Made by a program: the position numbers and the translations under genes
Shown here: piece by piece, positions 25,203-32,773 of the stretch
Layout: every line of letters begins with the position of its first letter
How positions within the stretch are numbered: position 1 is the first letter of the stretch
Assembly: GCF_027924185.1 (NCBI RefSeq)
Contig: NZ_BRVO01000001.1
Location: 930,001 to 994,000, forward strand
Direction of reading: 5' to 3'
DNA from: Neptunitalea lumnitzerae
GTDB taxonomy: Bacteria; Bacteroidota; Bacteroidia; Flavobacteriales; Flavobacteriaceae
Length of the DNA: 64,000 nucleotides
The notes under the pieces: generated by a model
Databases searched by the model: none
What the model was told of the DNA's origin: nothing
The model's input: only the letters and a program-made list of their open reading frames with translations

Positions 25203-27125
25203 ATGATTAAAAGATTACTTTTTATAACGTTAATGTTATGTGGTTCTTCTATTCTATTTGCGCAAACCCTTGAAGAGTTTAAGCAAATTGTTAATAGTGA
25301 AATGAATAGAGCCGAGGGCAAAATGCAAGCCCCCGTGAATGTTAATACCGAAAACTACGATTTAAAATATACGCGCCTAGAGTTTGATCTTGATCCTGCG
25401 GTGAATTATATAGACGGTGTTGTAACTACTTATTTTGAGGCAAAAGAAGACTTAACATCTATTACTTTTGATTTTAGCAATGCACTTCCTGTAAGCTCTG
25501 TAACCAGAAATGGTGTTTCGCTTACCTATTCTCAAAATGCTAATGATGAGTTAGTGGTTAATTTTCCTCAAATTATTACAACAGGTTCGCTAGACTCGCT
25601 GACTGTAAGTTATGCGGGTACACCTTCAGCAACACAAGCCGCCTTTACAGCATCATCACACAATGGTGTGCCTATAATATATACATTGTCAGAGCCTTAT
25701 GGTTCTAAAGATTGGTGGCCTTGTAAGCAAGATTTGAATGATAAGATAGATAGTATTCAAGTAAAAATAACAGCACCTTCTCAGTATGTTTCTGTATCTA
25801 ATGGGTTAGAAACTAATGTTGTAGATGATGGTTCTTTAAAAACAACCACTTTTGAACATAAGCACCCAATACCAGCATATTTAGTGGCTATTGCCATCAC
25901 TAATTATCAGGTGTATTCTCATACGGTAGGTTCGGGCGCTGATAGTTTTGATATTATCAACTATGTATATCCTGAAACTTTAGCAACCGCACAAGCATCT
26001 ACTCCTGCAACCGTAGATATTATGAACTTATTCCAAAATTTGTTTGAAGTATATCCGTATCATGATGAAAAATATGGTCATGCCCAATTTGGTTGGGGTG
26101 GTGGTATGGAGCATACTACCGTTTCGTTTATGGGAGGTTTTAGTCGTGGATTAATAGCTCATGAGTTAGCACACCAATGGTTTGGAGATAAGGTTACTTG
26201 TGGTAGTTGGAGAGATATATGGTTGAATGAAGGTTTTGCAACGTATTTGGCTGGTTTGGTTGAAGAGCATTTAGATGGTCCTTCTGATTTTCTAAACTGG
26301 AAACAAGCAAAAATTTCAAATATCACTTCTAATGTTGGTGGTTATGTGTATTTACAACCTAGTGATACTGTTAATGTGAGTAGAATTTTTAGTGCTCGCT
26401 TGTCTTACAATAAGGCTTCTATGGTGCTGCATATGCTACGTAAGAAAGTAGGAGATGCCGATTTCTATCAAGGATTACAAAATTATTTAGCTGATCCGAA
26501 TTTATCTTATGACTATGCTCATACCCCAGATTTTATCTCGCACATGGAAAATCAGAGTGGTATGGCTCTACAAGAATTTTTTGATGATTGGATTTACGGG
26601 GAAGGATATCCTATGTATGATATTAATTGGACGCAAAATACGGGTGCAATAGATGTAGTGGTAAACCAAACGACTTCTATGCCAAGCTCTGTAGACTTTT
26701 TTGAAATGAATATTCCAATTCGTTTAATTGGTGATTCTGGGCAGGTGCTAGATGTTACGCTTGATAATACCACCAACGGGCAATCGTTTAACGTGCCGGT
26801 AAGCTTTCCTGTAGTTAGTGTTGAGTTTGACCCAGAATATGACCTTATTTCAAAATTTAATACAGTAACTTTAAGTTCTGATAAGATTAATATTTCAGAG
26901 GTAGATATTAATATATTCCCAAACCCTGGAGAAAATAAATTTTCAATTGAGAAACCAGAGAATGTTTCTATAAGTCATGTAAAGATTTATGACACTGCTG
27001 GTAAGCTAGTATCGGTAACAGATGGTATGGCTGTTATAGATGTTTCTTTGTTAGCATCTGGCGTACACAAGGTATTAATTGAAACCAATAGAGGTACAGT
27101 GCAAAAAAGTTTCGTAAAAAATTAA
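25203..27125 (+). CDS. Secreted M1-family aminopeptidase with type IX secretion signal
   Basis: A 640-residue exported peptidase. It has a signal peptide (cleavage near LFAQ, about residue 20), an N-terminal beta domain, the substrate-binding GGMEH motif (300-304) and the zinc site HELAHQWFGD (H320, E321, H324) with the third ligand in LNEGFATY (E343). The C-terminal 75 residues (NIFPNPGENKFSIEK...VHKVLIETNRGTVQKSFVKN) are a T9SS type A sorting domain, so it is exported through the gliding/secretion machinery and probably attached to the surface. It removes N-terminal residues from peptides and serves nutrient scavenging. Confidence 0.94.
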   Translation: MIKRLLFITLMLCGSSILFAQTLEEFKQIVNSEMNRAEGKMQAPVNVNTENYDLKYTRLEFDLDPAVNYIDGVVTTYFEAKEDLTSITFDFSNALPVSSVTRNGVSLTYSQNANDELVVNFPQIITTGSLDSLTVSYAGTPSATQAAFTASSHNGVPIIYTLSEPYGSKDWWPCKQDLNDKIDSIQVKITAPSQYVSVSNGLETNVVDDGSLKTTTFEHKHPIPAYLVAIAITNYQVYSHTVGSGADSFDIINYVYPETLATAQASTPATVDIMNLFQNLFEVYPYHDEKYGHAQFGWGGGMEHTTVSFMGGFSRGLIAHELAHQWFGDKVTCGSWRDIWLNEGFATYLAGLVEEHLDGPSDFLNWKQAKISNITSNVGGYVYLQPSDTVNVSRIFSARLSYNKASMVLHMLRKKVGDADFYQGLQNYLADPNLSYDYAHTPDFISHMENQSGMALQEFFDDWIYGEGYPMYDINWTQNTGAIDVVVNQTTSMPSSVDFFEMNIPIRLIGDSGQVLDVTLDNTTNGQSFNVPVSFPVVSVEFDPEYDLISKFNTVTLSSDKINISEVDINIFPNPGENKFSIEKPENVSISHVKIYDTAGKLVSVTDGMAVIDVSLLASGVHKVLIETNRGTVQKSFVKN

Positions 27126-27161
27126 CGAAAATTTTAAAGTAAATAAAGCGTTTAAATTTTT

Positions 27162-27189
27162 AAAGTAAGGTGAAAACCTTACTTTTGTG
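27162..27189 (+). terminator. Terminator hairpin of the aminopeptidase gene overlapping the next promoter
   Basis: A perfect 10-bp stem AAAGTAAGGT / ACCTTACTTT (27162-27171 with 27176-27185) has a GAAA loop and a short T-run. The right arm and tail also spell TACTTTTG (27180-27187), a consensus -7 box 29 bases before the rseP start, so the two functions appear to overlap. Confidence 0.7.
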
Positions 27190-27215
27190 CGTTTTACACG
27201 TAGAGAAAGAATTAT

Positions 27216-28529
27216 ATGAATCCGATTTTAGTCAAGACATTACAGCTATTACTTAGCTTATCAATATTAATTGTACTTCATGAGTTAGGGCATTTTATCC
27301 CTGCTAAATTATTTAAAACCAGAGTAGAGAAATTCTTTTTGTTTTTTGATGTAAAGTTTGCGCTTTTCAAGAAAAAGATTGGAGATACTGTTTATGGTAT
27401 AGGTTGGTTGCCTTTAGGTGGTTATGTGAAAATTGCTGGAATGATTGATGAAAGCATGGATACCGACCAAATGCAAGGGCCAGCACAACCTTGGGAGTTT
27501 AGAAGTAAACCGGCATGGCAGCGTTTAATTATTATGATTGGTGGGGTAACCGTTAACCTTATTGTAGGTTTTGTTATTTATACCATGCTTATTTATAACT
27601 CTGGTACTATTGAAATAAAACCAGACCAAATGCCGCAAGGCTTTATGGTAAACGACATTATGAAGCCTTATGGTTTTCAGGATGGGGATAAGATATTGAG
27701 TATTAATGGTAAGGAGCTAGAAAACCAATTAGATATTAATAGATACTTATTGGTAAGAGATGTATCAAATGTAGAAGTACAACACCAGAGCGGTGTTACA
27801 GAGGTGCTACATTTACCAGATACCATAGGTATGCATATTTTTAGACAAAATGTAATGATGCCATTTGCTACCTATAGCAATACGGTTATAGATACAGTGG
27901 TTACCGATATGCCTGCTTATAAAGCTGGTATAATGAAGGGAGATAAGGTACTTAGTGTTAACGGAACGGAGGTTACTTATTTTAATGATATCTCACCGCT
28001 TATACAGCCTAACTCGCCTACCAATGTGATTGTTGATAGAAATGGGGCACAAGAGACTATAGAAGTTACTGCAGATGCTAACGGTAAGTTGGGTATTAGT
28101 AGTAATGAGTTGATAGATTATAGCCATAAAGAATATAGTTTTGGAGAAGCTATTAGTGAAGGAGCTTCTTATGGATATTGGACATTGCATGATTATGTAG
28201 TGCAGATGAAATTTATTTTCACCAAACAAGGAGCATCGCAAGTTGGTGGTTTTGGAAGTATAGGTAATATGTTTCCACCGGAATGGGACTGGACAGCTTT
28301 CTGGGAGAAAACGGCTCTTATTTCTATCATCCTTGCTTTTATGAATATTTTACCGATTCCTGCATTAGATGGAGGACACGTATTATTCTTGTTGTATGAA
28401 ATGATTACCGGTAGAAAACCAAGTGATAAATTTTTAGAGTATGCGCAAATGGTTGGTTTCTTTATAGTTATTGCATTGGTGTTATATGCAAACGGAAACG
28501 ACTTATATCGACTTATTTTTAAAGGCTAA
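27216..28529 (+). CDS. rseP: RIP metalloprotease RseP (site-2 protease family)
   Basis: A 437-residue M50 intramembrane protease. The first helix holds HELGH (22-26), and the LDG motif is near the C-terminus (MNILPIPALDGGHVLF). Two PDZ domains lie between them (about 135-205 and 225-290), including IMKGDKVLSVNG. It cleaves anti-sigma factors and leftover signal peptides inside the inner membrane, releasing envelope-stress sigma factors. No anti-sigma gene is next to it. Confidence 0.95.
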   Translation: MNPILVKTLQLLLSLSILIVLHELGHFIPAKLFKTRVEKFFLFFDVKFALFKKKIGDTVYGIGWLPLGGYVKIAGMIDESMDTDQMQGPAQPWEFRSKPAWQRLIIMIGGVTVNLIVGFVIYTMLIYNSGTIEIKPDQMPQGFMVNDIMKPYGFQDGDKILSINGKELENQLDINRYLLVRDVSNVEVQHQSGVTEVLHLPDTIGMHIFRQNVMMPFATYSNTVIDTVVTDMPAYKAGIMKGDKVLSVNGTEVTYFNDISPLIQPNSPTNVIVDRNGAQETIEVTADANGKLGISSNELIDYSHKEYSFGEAISEGASYGYWTLHDYVVQMKFIFTKQGASQVGGFGSIGNMFPPEWDWTAFWEKTALISIILAFMNILPIPALDGGHVLFLLYEMITGRKPSDKFLEYAQMVGFFIVIALVLYANGNDLYRLIFKG

Positions 28530-28546
28530 AAAAAATTAAAAAAATG

Positions 28547-28577
28547 TTTGGAGTGAATTAAAAAACTCCTATATTTG
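28547..28577 (+). promoter_or_regulatory. Promoter of the first tRNA-Asn gene
   Basis: TTTG (28547-28550), a 19-base spacer and TATATTTG (28570-28577) match the Bacteroidota promoter consensus perfectly, 25 bases before the tRNA. The same -7 box and the following CCACCGCTAAAA are repeated before the second copy. Confidence 0.9.
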
Positions 28578-28602
28578 CCACCGCTAAAATAGAGAAGCAC
28601 AT

Positions 28603-28676
28603 TCCTCCTTAGCTCAGTTGGTTAGAGCATCTGACTGTTAATCAGAGGGTCCTTGGTTCGAGCCCAAGAGGGGGAG
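28603..28676 (+). tRNA. tRNA-Asn (anticodon GTT), first copy
   Basis: A 74-base cloverleaf. The acceptor arms TCCTCCT (28603-28609) and AGGGGGA (28669-28675) pair with one G-U. The D arm GCTCAGTTGGTTAGAGC, the anticodon arm CTGACTGTTAATCAG with GTT, and the T arm with GGTTCGAGCC are complete. CCA is not encoded. It is followed by a terminator hairpin at about 28690-28716. Confidence 0.97.
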
Positions 28677-28688
28677 CTTTAAAAAGCA

Positions 28689-28721
28689 AAAGCAGTAGCA
28701 TGAAAATGTTGCTGCTTTTTT
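28689..28721 (+). terminator. Terminator of the first tRNA-Asn
   Basis: The arms AAAGCAGTAGC and GTTGCTGCTTT pair with two G-U pairs around an ATGAAAAT loop and are followed by a T-run. It is a slightly decayed copy of the perfect hairpin behind the second tRNA. Confidence 0.85.
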
Positions 28722-28838
28722 GTTTTAACTACAATGTATACGTTGATTTAGGTTAGCTACTTCGAGTACTTTACCCTAAAGATAGTTACTCCCTAAAAAT
28801 GTTAAACTTTATTTTAAGAGATTATTGTTGCTTATCTA

Positions 28839-28869
28839 TTGGGAGAAATACTAAAAAAATGTATATTTG
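28839..28869 (+). promoter_or_regulatory. Promoter of the second tRNA-Asn gene
   Basis: TTG (28839-28841), a 20-base spacer and TATATTTG (28862-28869) match the same consensus as the first copy. The -7 box and discriminator region are identical between copies, while the -33 region differs. Confidence 0.85.
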
Positions 28870-28894
28870 CCACCGCTAAAAAGGCAAAGTAAAT

Positions 28895-28968
28895 TCCTCC
28901 TTAGCTCAGTTGGTTAGAGCATCTGACTGTTAATCAGAGGGTCCTTGGTTCGAGCCCAAGAGGGGGAG
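28895..28968 (+). tRNA. tRNA-Asn (anticodon GTT), second copy
   Basis: Its 74 bases are identical to the copy at 28603-28676 and lie 292 bases downstream. It has its own promoter (28839-28869) and its own terminator (28981-29014), so it is an independent transcription unit. CCA is not encoded. Confidence 0.97.
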
Positions 28969-28980
28969 CTTCAAAAAATA

Positions 28981-29014
28981 AAAGCAGTAACATGAAAATG
29001 TTACTGCTTTTTTG
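28981..29014 (+). terminator. Terminator of the second tRNA-Asn
   Basis: A perfect 13-bp stem (AAAGCAGTAACAT, 28981-28993, with 28998-29010) with a GAAA loop is followed by a T-run. The convergent hydrolase gene ends 47 bases later. Confidence 0.93.
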
Positions 29015-29060
29015 TTTACTCAAGAATCAAGATTAAGAGTTTTGTGTGTGTCTAGAAAGA

Positions 29061-30551
29061 TTACTCTATCTTTTTGTATTCTAGAGAGCCTGTATGCAGT
29101 GTATTGTTTTCTACATTAAAATTTCTTTTAAGTACTCCTGTTGAGCTAGTGAAGCCTCCAGATGGGTTATTATATATCTTACCTTTTAATGTACCCCATG
29201 TAAAATAATAACATCTATCTTCTTTGGTAATTGTAATATTGGGCCAATTCTTAGTACTCTTATAAGTACCAATTAACCTGTCGTTTTCTTTGTTGTCTTT
29301 AGCAAGATCACTTTGTGATGGGTATGCAATATTGTTTTCTTTTGTGTAGCTTTTATTAAAATCTACTACTTCAGTGTTAAAAATACTATCTGCATCTTTT
29401 GTGTTTAAAAGATTATAAGCATAATTAGCTATAAGATGAGGTAGTAAATAGGCCCTGTTGTCATTAGAAAAGGCTATGATGCCAATTTTTCTATCTGGCA
29501 TGAATGAGCTATGAAAGGTAATGCCTCCTAAGTTTCCAAATCGGGTTAGTATCTTCTCGTTTTGATAATTTGCAATATCCCATCCTAAACTGTATCCGGT
29601 TCGCTTATAGGTAAAGTAAGTTCTATCTTGTTCCGTGGTGGGTTCATGAAGGTCTTTCCAGTTTTCTTGGGTTAAAAGAAGTGAGTCTTGGCGAATGTTA
29701 GCAGACATCCATTTTGCCATATCATTCATGGTAGAGATAATACCTCCAGCTGCATGCATAGTAAAATCGGTTTTGTCAAAACTTTTAAGAATAATGCTGT
29801 CGTTGCTACATAATAGGGAAGGTCTAATGGTTTCGAATTTAAAATCGCTAACATTTGCGCTGGTGTTCGACATTTTTAATGGATCGAAAATTTTGGTCTC
29901 CATTTGAGATTTCCAGGTTTTGTTTGTGTTATAATCTACCACTAACCCGGCAATAATAGGACCTATGTTGGAGTAACGAAATTTACCAGATGGATCATAG
30001 AGAAAATCTGTGTTGAGGTCTGAGATTAACTCTTCATTATTACCACTATATCCTAAGTAAGCAGTTTTCCAGGCCATGGAAGTACTGAAAGTTCCATGTG
30101 TATGGTTTAAAAGGTTTTTAAGACTAATAGCCTCTGTATCTATTTCATTCTGATAGGTAAGTTGAGGTAGGTTTTTATGGAGTGATGAGTTGAGATCTAA
30201 AGTACCTTCTTCTTCTAGTATTTTTAATAGGGTTCCTGTAAAAGATTTTGTGGATGAAGCTATGTATATAGGCGAATCTAAGTTGAGGTCTGTAGGTGTA
30301 CCGTTTAATAGCTCTCTGTTGAGTGTAAAGGAATAGGCAATTCCTTGTTCATTTACAATGGCAAATAAGATATCTCCGTGTAAATTTTTGTCTTTATAGA
30401 TGTTTGATACTTTATCTTCAAATTTCGTTGCAAATTCAGGGTGTTGTTGTTTAAATGTATCTTGAGGAGTGGGTTTATTAGGTGAAGTGCAAGAAGTTAT
30501 TAAAAAAACTGAAAGGAGTAAAACAAGAGTTGTTTTTTGAATGAATTTCAT
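29061..30551 (-). CDS. Beta-lactamase-fold serine hydrolase lipoprotein
   Basis: A 496-residue lipoprotein (lipobox LITSC, C21). The class C/DD-peptidase fold shows the nucleophile motif S99-S-T-K102 and the second motif Y193-S-N195 (FRYSNIGP). A third KTG-like motif is not obvious by eye; HSSFMP (about residue 350) lies in that region. The last about 80 residues form a separate beta domain (RLIGTYKSTKNWPNITITKED). Such proteins act as D-aminopeptidases, esterases or peptidoglycan-related hydrolases; the substrate cannot be predicted. The gene is single and convergent to the tRNA units. Confidence 0.88.
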   Translation of the reverse strand: MKFIQKTTLVLLLSVFLITSCTSPNKPTPQDTFKQQHPEFATKFEDKVSNIYKDKNLHGDILFAIVNEQGIAYSFTLNRELLNGTPTDLNLDSPIYIASSTKSFTGTLLKILEEEGTLDLNSSLHKNLPQLTYQNEIDTEAISLKNLLNHTHGTFSTSMAWKTAYLGYSGNNEELISDLNTDFLYDPSGKFRYSNIGPIIAGLVVDYNTNKTWKSQMETKIFDPLKMSNTSANVSDFKFETIRPSLLCSNDSIILKSFDKTDFTMHAAGGIISTMNDMAKWMSANIRQDSLLLTQENWKDLHEPTTEQDRTYFTYKRTGYSLGWDIANYQNEKILTRFGNLGGITFHSSFMPDRKIGIIAFSNDNRAYLLPHLIANYAYNLLNTKDADSIFNTEVVDFNKSYTKENNIAYPSQSDLAKDNKENDRLIGTYKSTKNWPNITITKEDRCYYFTWGTLKGKIYNNPSGGFTSSTGVLKRNFNVENNTLHTGSLEYKKIE

Positions 30552-30621
30552 GATGGGTATTTTGATTATTTTATAGAATAAGGATACTCAAAAGTGGCAG
30601 TTGTTACAGTTTTGTAATAAA

Positions 30622-30789
30622 ATGGGGTGTAGAGTATCCTCTAGTCCAAATGTGAAACCTTTACTAGATACGCTTGAGTGTTTAGTAAAGCCGGCGGAAG
30701 ATATGACCCATTTATTTGTGATACCCAATACAGAAATGGGAGGTTCTAAATGGTTTGATGCAGTAAGTAAGGAAACTTTTGAGAATTAA
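30622..30789 (+). pseudogene. Possible remnant of a small protein gene
   Basis: A short open frame (55 codons from the ATG at 30622; it is also open from a TTG at 30601) encodes GCRVSSSPNVKPLLDTLECL...DDM-like text, including THLFVIPNTEMGGSKWFDAVSK. The composition looks like real protein rather than random translation of AT-rich DNA, but it is too short for a domain, begins without a clear ribosome-binding site and ends abruptly. I do not recognise the family. It may be a fragment of a decayed gene or a small real protein. Confidence 0.3.
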
Positions 30790-30813
30790 AGTATACGGTT
30801 AGTAATTATTAAT

Positions 30814-30844
30814 GAAAAAAAGGGTAACTAATTAGTTACCCTTT
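30814..30844 (-). terminator. Terminator after the first GLPGLI gene
   Basis: Bases 30819-30844 form a perfect 26-bp palindrome (left arm AAAGGGTAACTA). On the minus strand the right side continues into a run of T, as expected for the end of the leftward gene at 30899. The symmetric arms could also stop transcription from the left. Confidence 0.8.
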
Positions 30845-30898
30845 CTGATTTCAAATGAATAAAAAAATTGATGAGAATGAACCCTTTAAAGTTTACTG

Positions 30899-31720
30899 TT
30901 ATTTAGATATTTCAATGGTAATTTCATTTCCATTGCGTGTTTTTTTGGTGTGCTGTTCTACCCATTGTTTCATCTTCTTATCGCTAATTTCATCAAATTC
31001 TGTTTGCGTTACTTCTTTGCCTTTGGTAGGAGCCTCAATTTCAATATCTTTTTTGTTGCTAAGTGTTACCTTGTTACAAACTAATGTTTTACTACCATCG
31101 TGTATTTCTAGTATAAGCCCTGGTAATCCTTGATAATTTTCAGGTCCGTTGCTAATGGCTATTTCCGGAGTATACCAGGCAGTAATAGTTATGGTTTCTG
31201 TGGTGTGTTCGGTAAGTTCTTTTGTGTTGCTAAAGTTTATTTTTTGATGCTCCTGTGTATAGGTAGCTGTGGCTTTATAACAGGTATAATTACCTATGGT
31301 TTTAGTTTCGGTACCCAATTGCCATTGGCGGGTACTAAGTGTATCTTTAATTAGAAATACTTTTCCCATTAGCTCAGTTTGATTGGCAAAAGAGTGCGTT
31401 TGTAGGTTTTTATAGAGGATGTCGCTTCCGCCAGCAGTCATTACAAATACACCTCCGTTTTGGGCTGCTGGGTTAGGTGTATTTAATTTTGCTTCTTGTT
31501 TGTAAACAGACTCTTTTGTGTTAAATACAAGGGTATATTCCTTTTGCATTTGGCTTTGAATTTGTGCACGTATTTTATCTTTCATTGCATCATTCATTTG
31601 AGCGTTGGATGAAGAGTCTAATTGAAACTGCATTTGTACATGTTCAAAATACGTAGCTTCCCCTTGTTGAGAAAAGCAACACTGCACTAATAACACAAAT
31701 AATAAGCATATAAATTTCAT
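30899..31720 (-). CDS. GLPGLI-family exported protein
   Basis: I use the ATG at 31720 (273 residues), which starts a clean signal peptide (MKFICLLFVLLVQCCFSQQ); the longer frame adds 26 residues of intergenic translation. The family signature is NGPENYQGLPGLILEIHDG near residue 200, preceded by WQLGTETKTIGNYTCYKA and followed by a conserved LVCNKVTL strand. GLPGLI proteins are restricted largely to Bacteroidota and have no established function. A paralogue lies directly upstream (31863), and a two-component system lies beyond it. A triple GTTAA repeat 106-130 bases upstream of the start suggests control by that system. Confidence 0.9.
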   Translation of the reverse strand: MKFICLLFVLLVQCCFSQQGEATYFEHVQMQFQLDSSSNAQMNDAMKDKIRAQIQSQMQKEYTLVFNTKESVYKQEAKLNTPNPAAQNGGVFVMTAGGSDILYKNLQTHSFANQTELMGKVFLIKDTLSTRQWQLGTETKTIGNYTCYKATATYTQEHQKINFSNTKELTEHTTETITITAWYTPEIAISNGPENYQGLPGLILEIHDGSKTLVCNKVTLSNKKDIEIEAPTKGKEVTQTEFDEISDKKMKQWVEQHTKKTRNGNEITIEISK

Positions 31721-31825
31721 AATGGTATGTTTTAAGATTGATGATGAAAATTTTTCAAGTAAAGCTTTCATAAGAAACCACCTCGAATGATGATTCAAAT
31801 ATCGTAATTGTAATTTTTGAAATAC

Positions 31826-31850
31826 GTTAATAAGGGTTAACTAGTGTTAA
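31826..31850. promoter_or_regulatory. Triple GTTAA direct repeat upstream of a GLPGLI gene
   Basis: GTTAA occurs at 31826, 31836 and 31846, exactly 10 bp apart, so all three face the same side of the helix. The core (GGGTTAACTAGTGTTAA) closely matches the repeat at 32710-32734. OmpR-family regulators typically bind such direct repeats, and one is encoded at 34266. Confidence 0.7.
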
Positions 31851-31862
31851 ACCAGGGCATGT

Positions 31863-32654
31863 TTATTTAGTAATATGTAATCCTCCTTTTCCGTCTGAGT
31901 AACGTTCGACAAATTCTCTTAGCTTTTGTGTTTTTAAGGCATCAAAGTCGGCTTGGTTGATTTCTTTACCTCTTTTCGGAATTTTAATTTCTATAGTTTC
32001 TTTATTTGATAAGGTTATTTTATTACATAGAAAGATCTTGTTATCATCATGAACTTCTAAAATTAAACCAGGTAAACCGCTGTAGTTTTCGGGACCGTTG
32101 CTTATGGGTATTTCGGGGGTGTACCAGGCAGTTACTTCAATAGTATCAATATTAGGTTCGTTGTAGGTTCTGCCGGGTATTTTTACTTCGTCTCTGTCTA
32201 CAGTGTAACTTCTGGTAGCCTTGTAGCAGGTGTAATTACCAATTGTTTTTGTTTCACTATTTAATGTCCATTTTGTAGTGGGTAAGCTATCTTTTATTAA
32301 AAAAAGTTTCCCCATAAGGTCTATTTTATACAAATAAGTTTTGGTAGTCATGTTTTTATATAAGACATCACCAGGGTTATATGAAGTAGGGAAACGATTG
32401 CTTTTTGCAGGAGTATCTAGCTGAGCATTTTGTTTGTAAACTGATTCTTTGGTGGTAAAAACAAGCGTATATTCTTTTTGGTTCCGCTTCATGGCAGCTT
32501 CTAAAATTTTGTTCTGTTCTTGTTTGCTTATTTTATTGTCAGGAGAAAAACTAATACCTGTGCTTATACGCATAAAGTAAGTTGCTTCTCCTTGTTGAGC
32601 AAAGCTTAAGCTAAGGGTTATTGTCCAAAGAGTTGCAGCTAATAAATATTTCAT
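31863..32654 (-). CDS. GLPGLI-family exported protein (paralogue)
   Basis: A 263-residue protein with a signal peptide (cleavage near SFAQ, about residue 19). It shares the layout of the gene at 30899: KEYTLVFTTKESVYKQNAQLDTP, WTLNSETKTIGNYTCYKA, and the signature NGPENYSGLPGLILEVHDDNK, followed by FLCNKITL. The two differ in the middle loop and in the C-terminus. The gene is divergent from the two-component kinase at 32774, and the 119-base gap between them holds the triple GTTAA repeat. The function is unknown; being encoded with a sensor kinase suggests an envelope role. Confidence 0.9.
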   Translation of the reverse strand: MKYLLAATLWTITLSLSFAQQGEATYFMRISTGISFSPDNKISKQEQNKILEAAMKRNQKEYTLVFTTKESVYKQNAQLDTPAKSNRFPTSYNPGDVLYKNMTTKTYLYKIDLMGKLFLIKDSLPTTKWTLNSETKTIGNYTCYKATRSYTVDRDEVKIPGRTYNEPNIDTIEVTAWYTPEIPISNGPENYSGLPGLILEVHDDNKIFLCNKITLSNKETIEIKIPKRGKEINQADFDALKTQKLREFVERYSDGKGGLHITK

Positions 32655-32709
32655 AACAAGGTTTGTTTAATTGTTGAGTTAAAATTCGGGTTTAATTGTG
32701 TTGGAATAG

Positions 32710-32734
32710 GTTAACTACTGTTAACGAGTGTTAA
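32710..32734. promoter_or_regulatory. Triple GTTAA direct repeat in the GLPGLI/kinase divergent promoter
   Basis: GTTAAC occurs at 32710, 32720 and 32730 with an exact 10-bp period. On the minus strand the block reads TTAACACTCGTTAACAGT followed by a third copy, close to the block at 31826-31850. It lies 56 bases before the GLPGLI start (32654) and 40 bases before the kinase start (32774), a good place to control both. Confidence 0.75.
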
Positions 32735-32761
32735 CCGGTGATTTTATGATTTTAAAAAACT

Positions 32762-32769
32762 TACTTTTG
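32762..32769 (+). promoter_or_regulatory. -7 element almost touching the kinase start codon
   Basis: TACTTTTG (32762-32769) matches the TAnnTTTG consensus and ends four bases before the ATG at 32774. If used, transcription would begin at or next to the start codon, giving a leaderless message. No TTG box is seen 17-23 bases upstream; the GTTAA repeats occupy that area instead. Confidence 0.5.
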
Positions 32770-32773
32770 AGGT

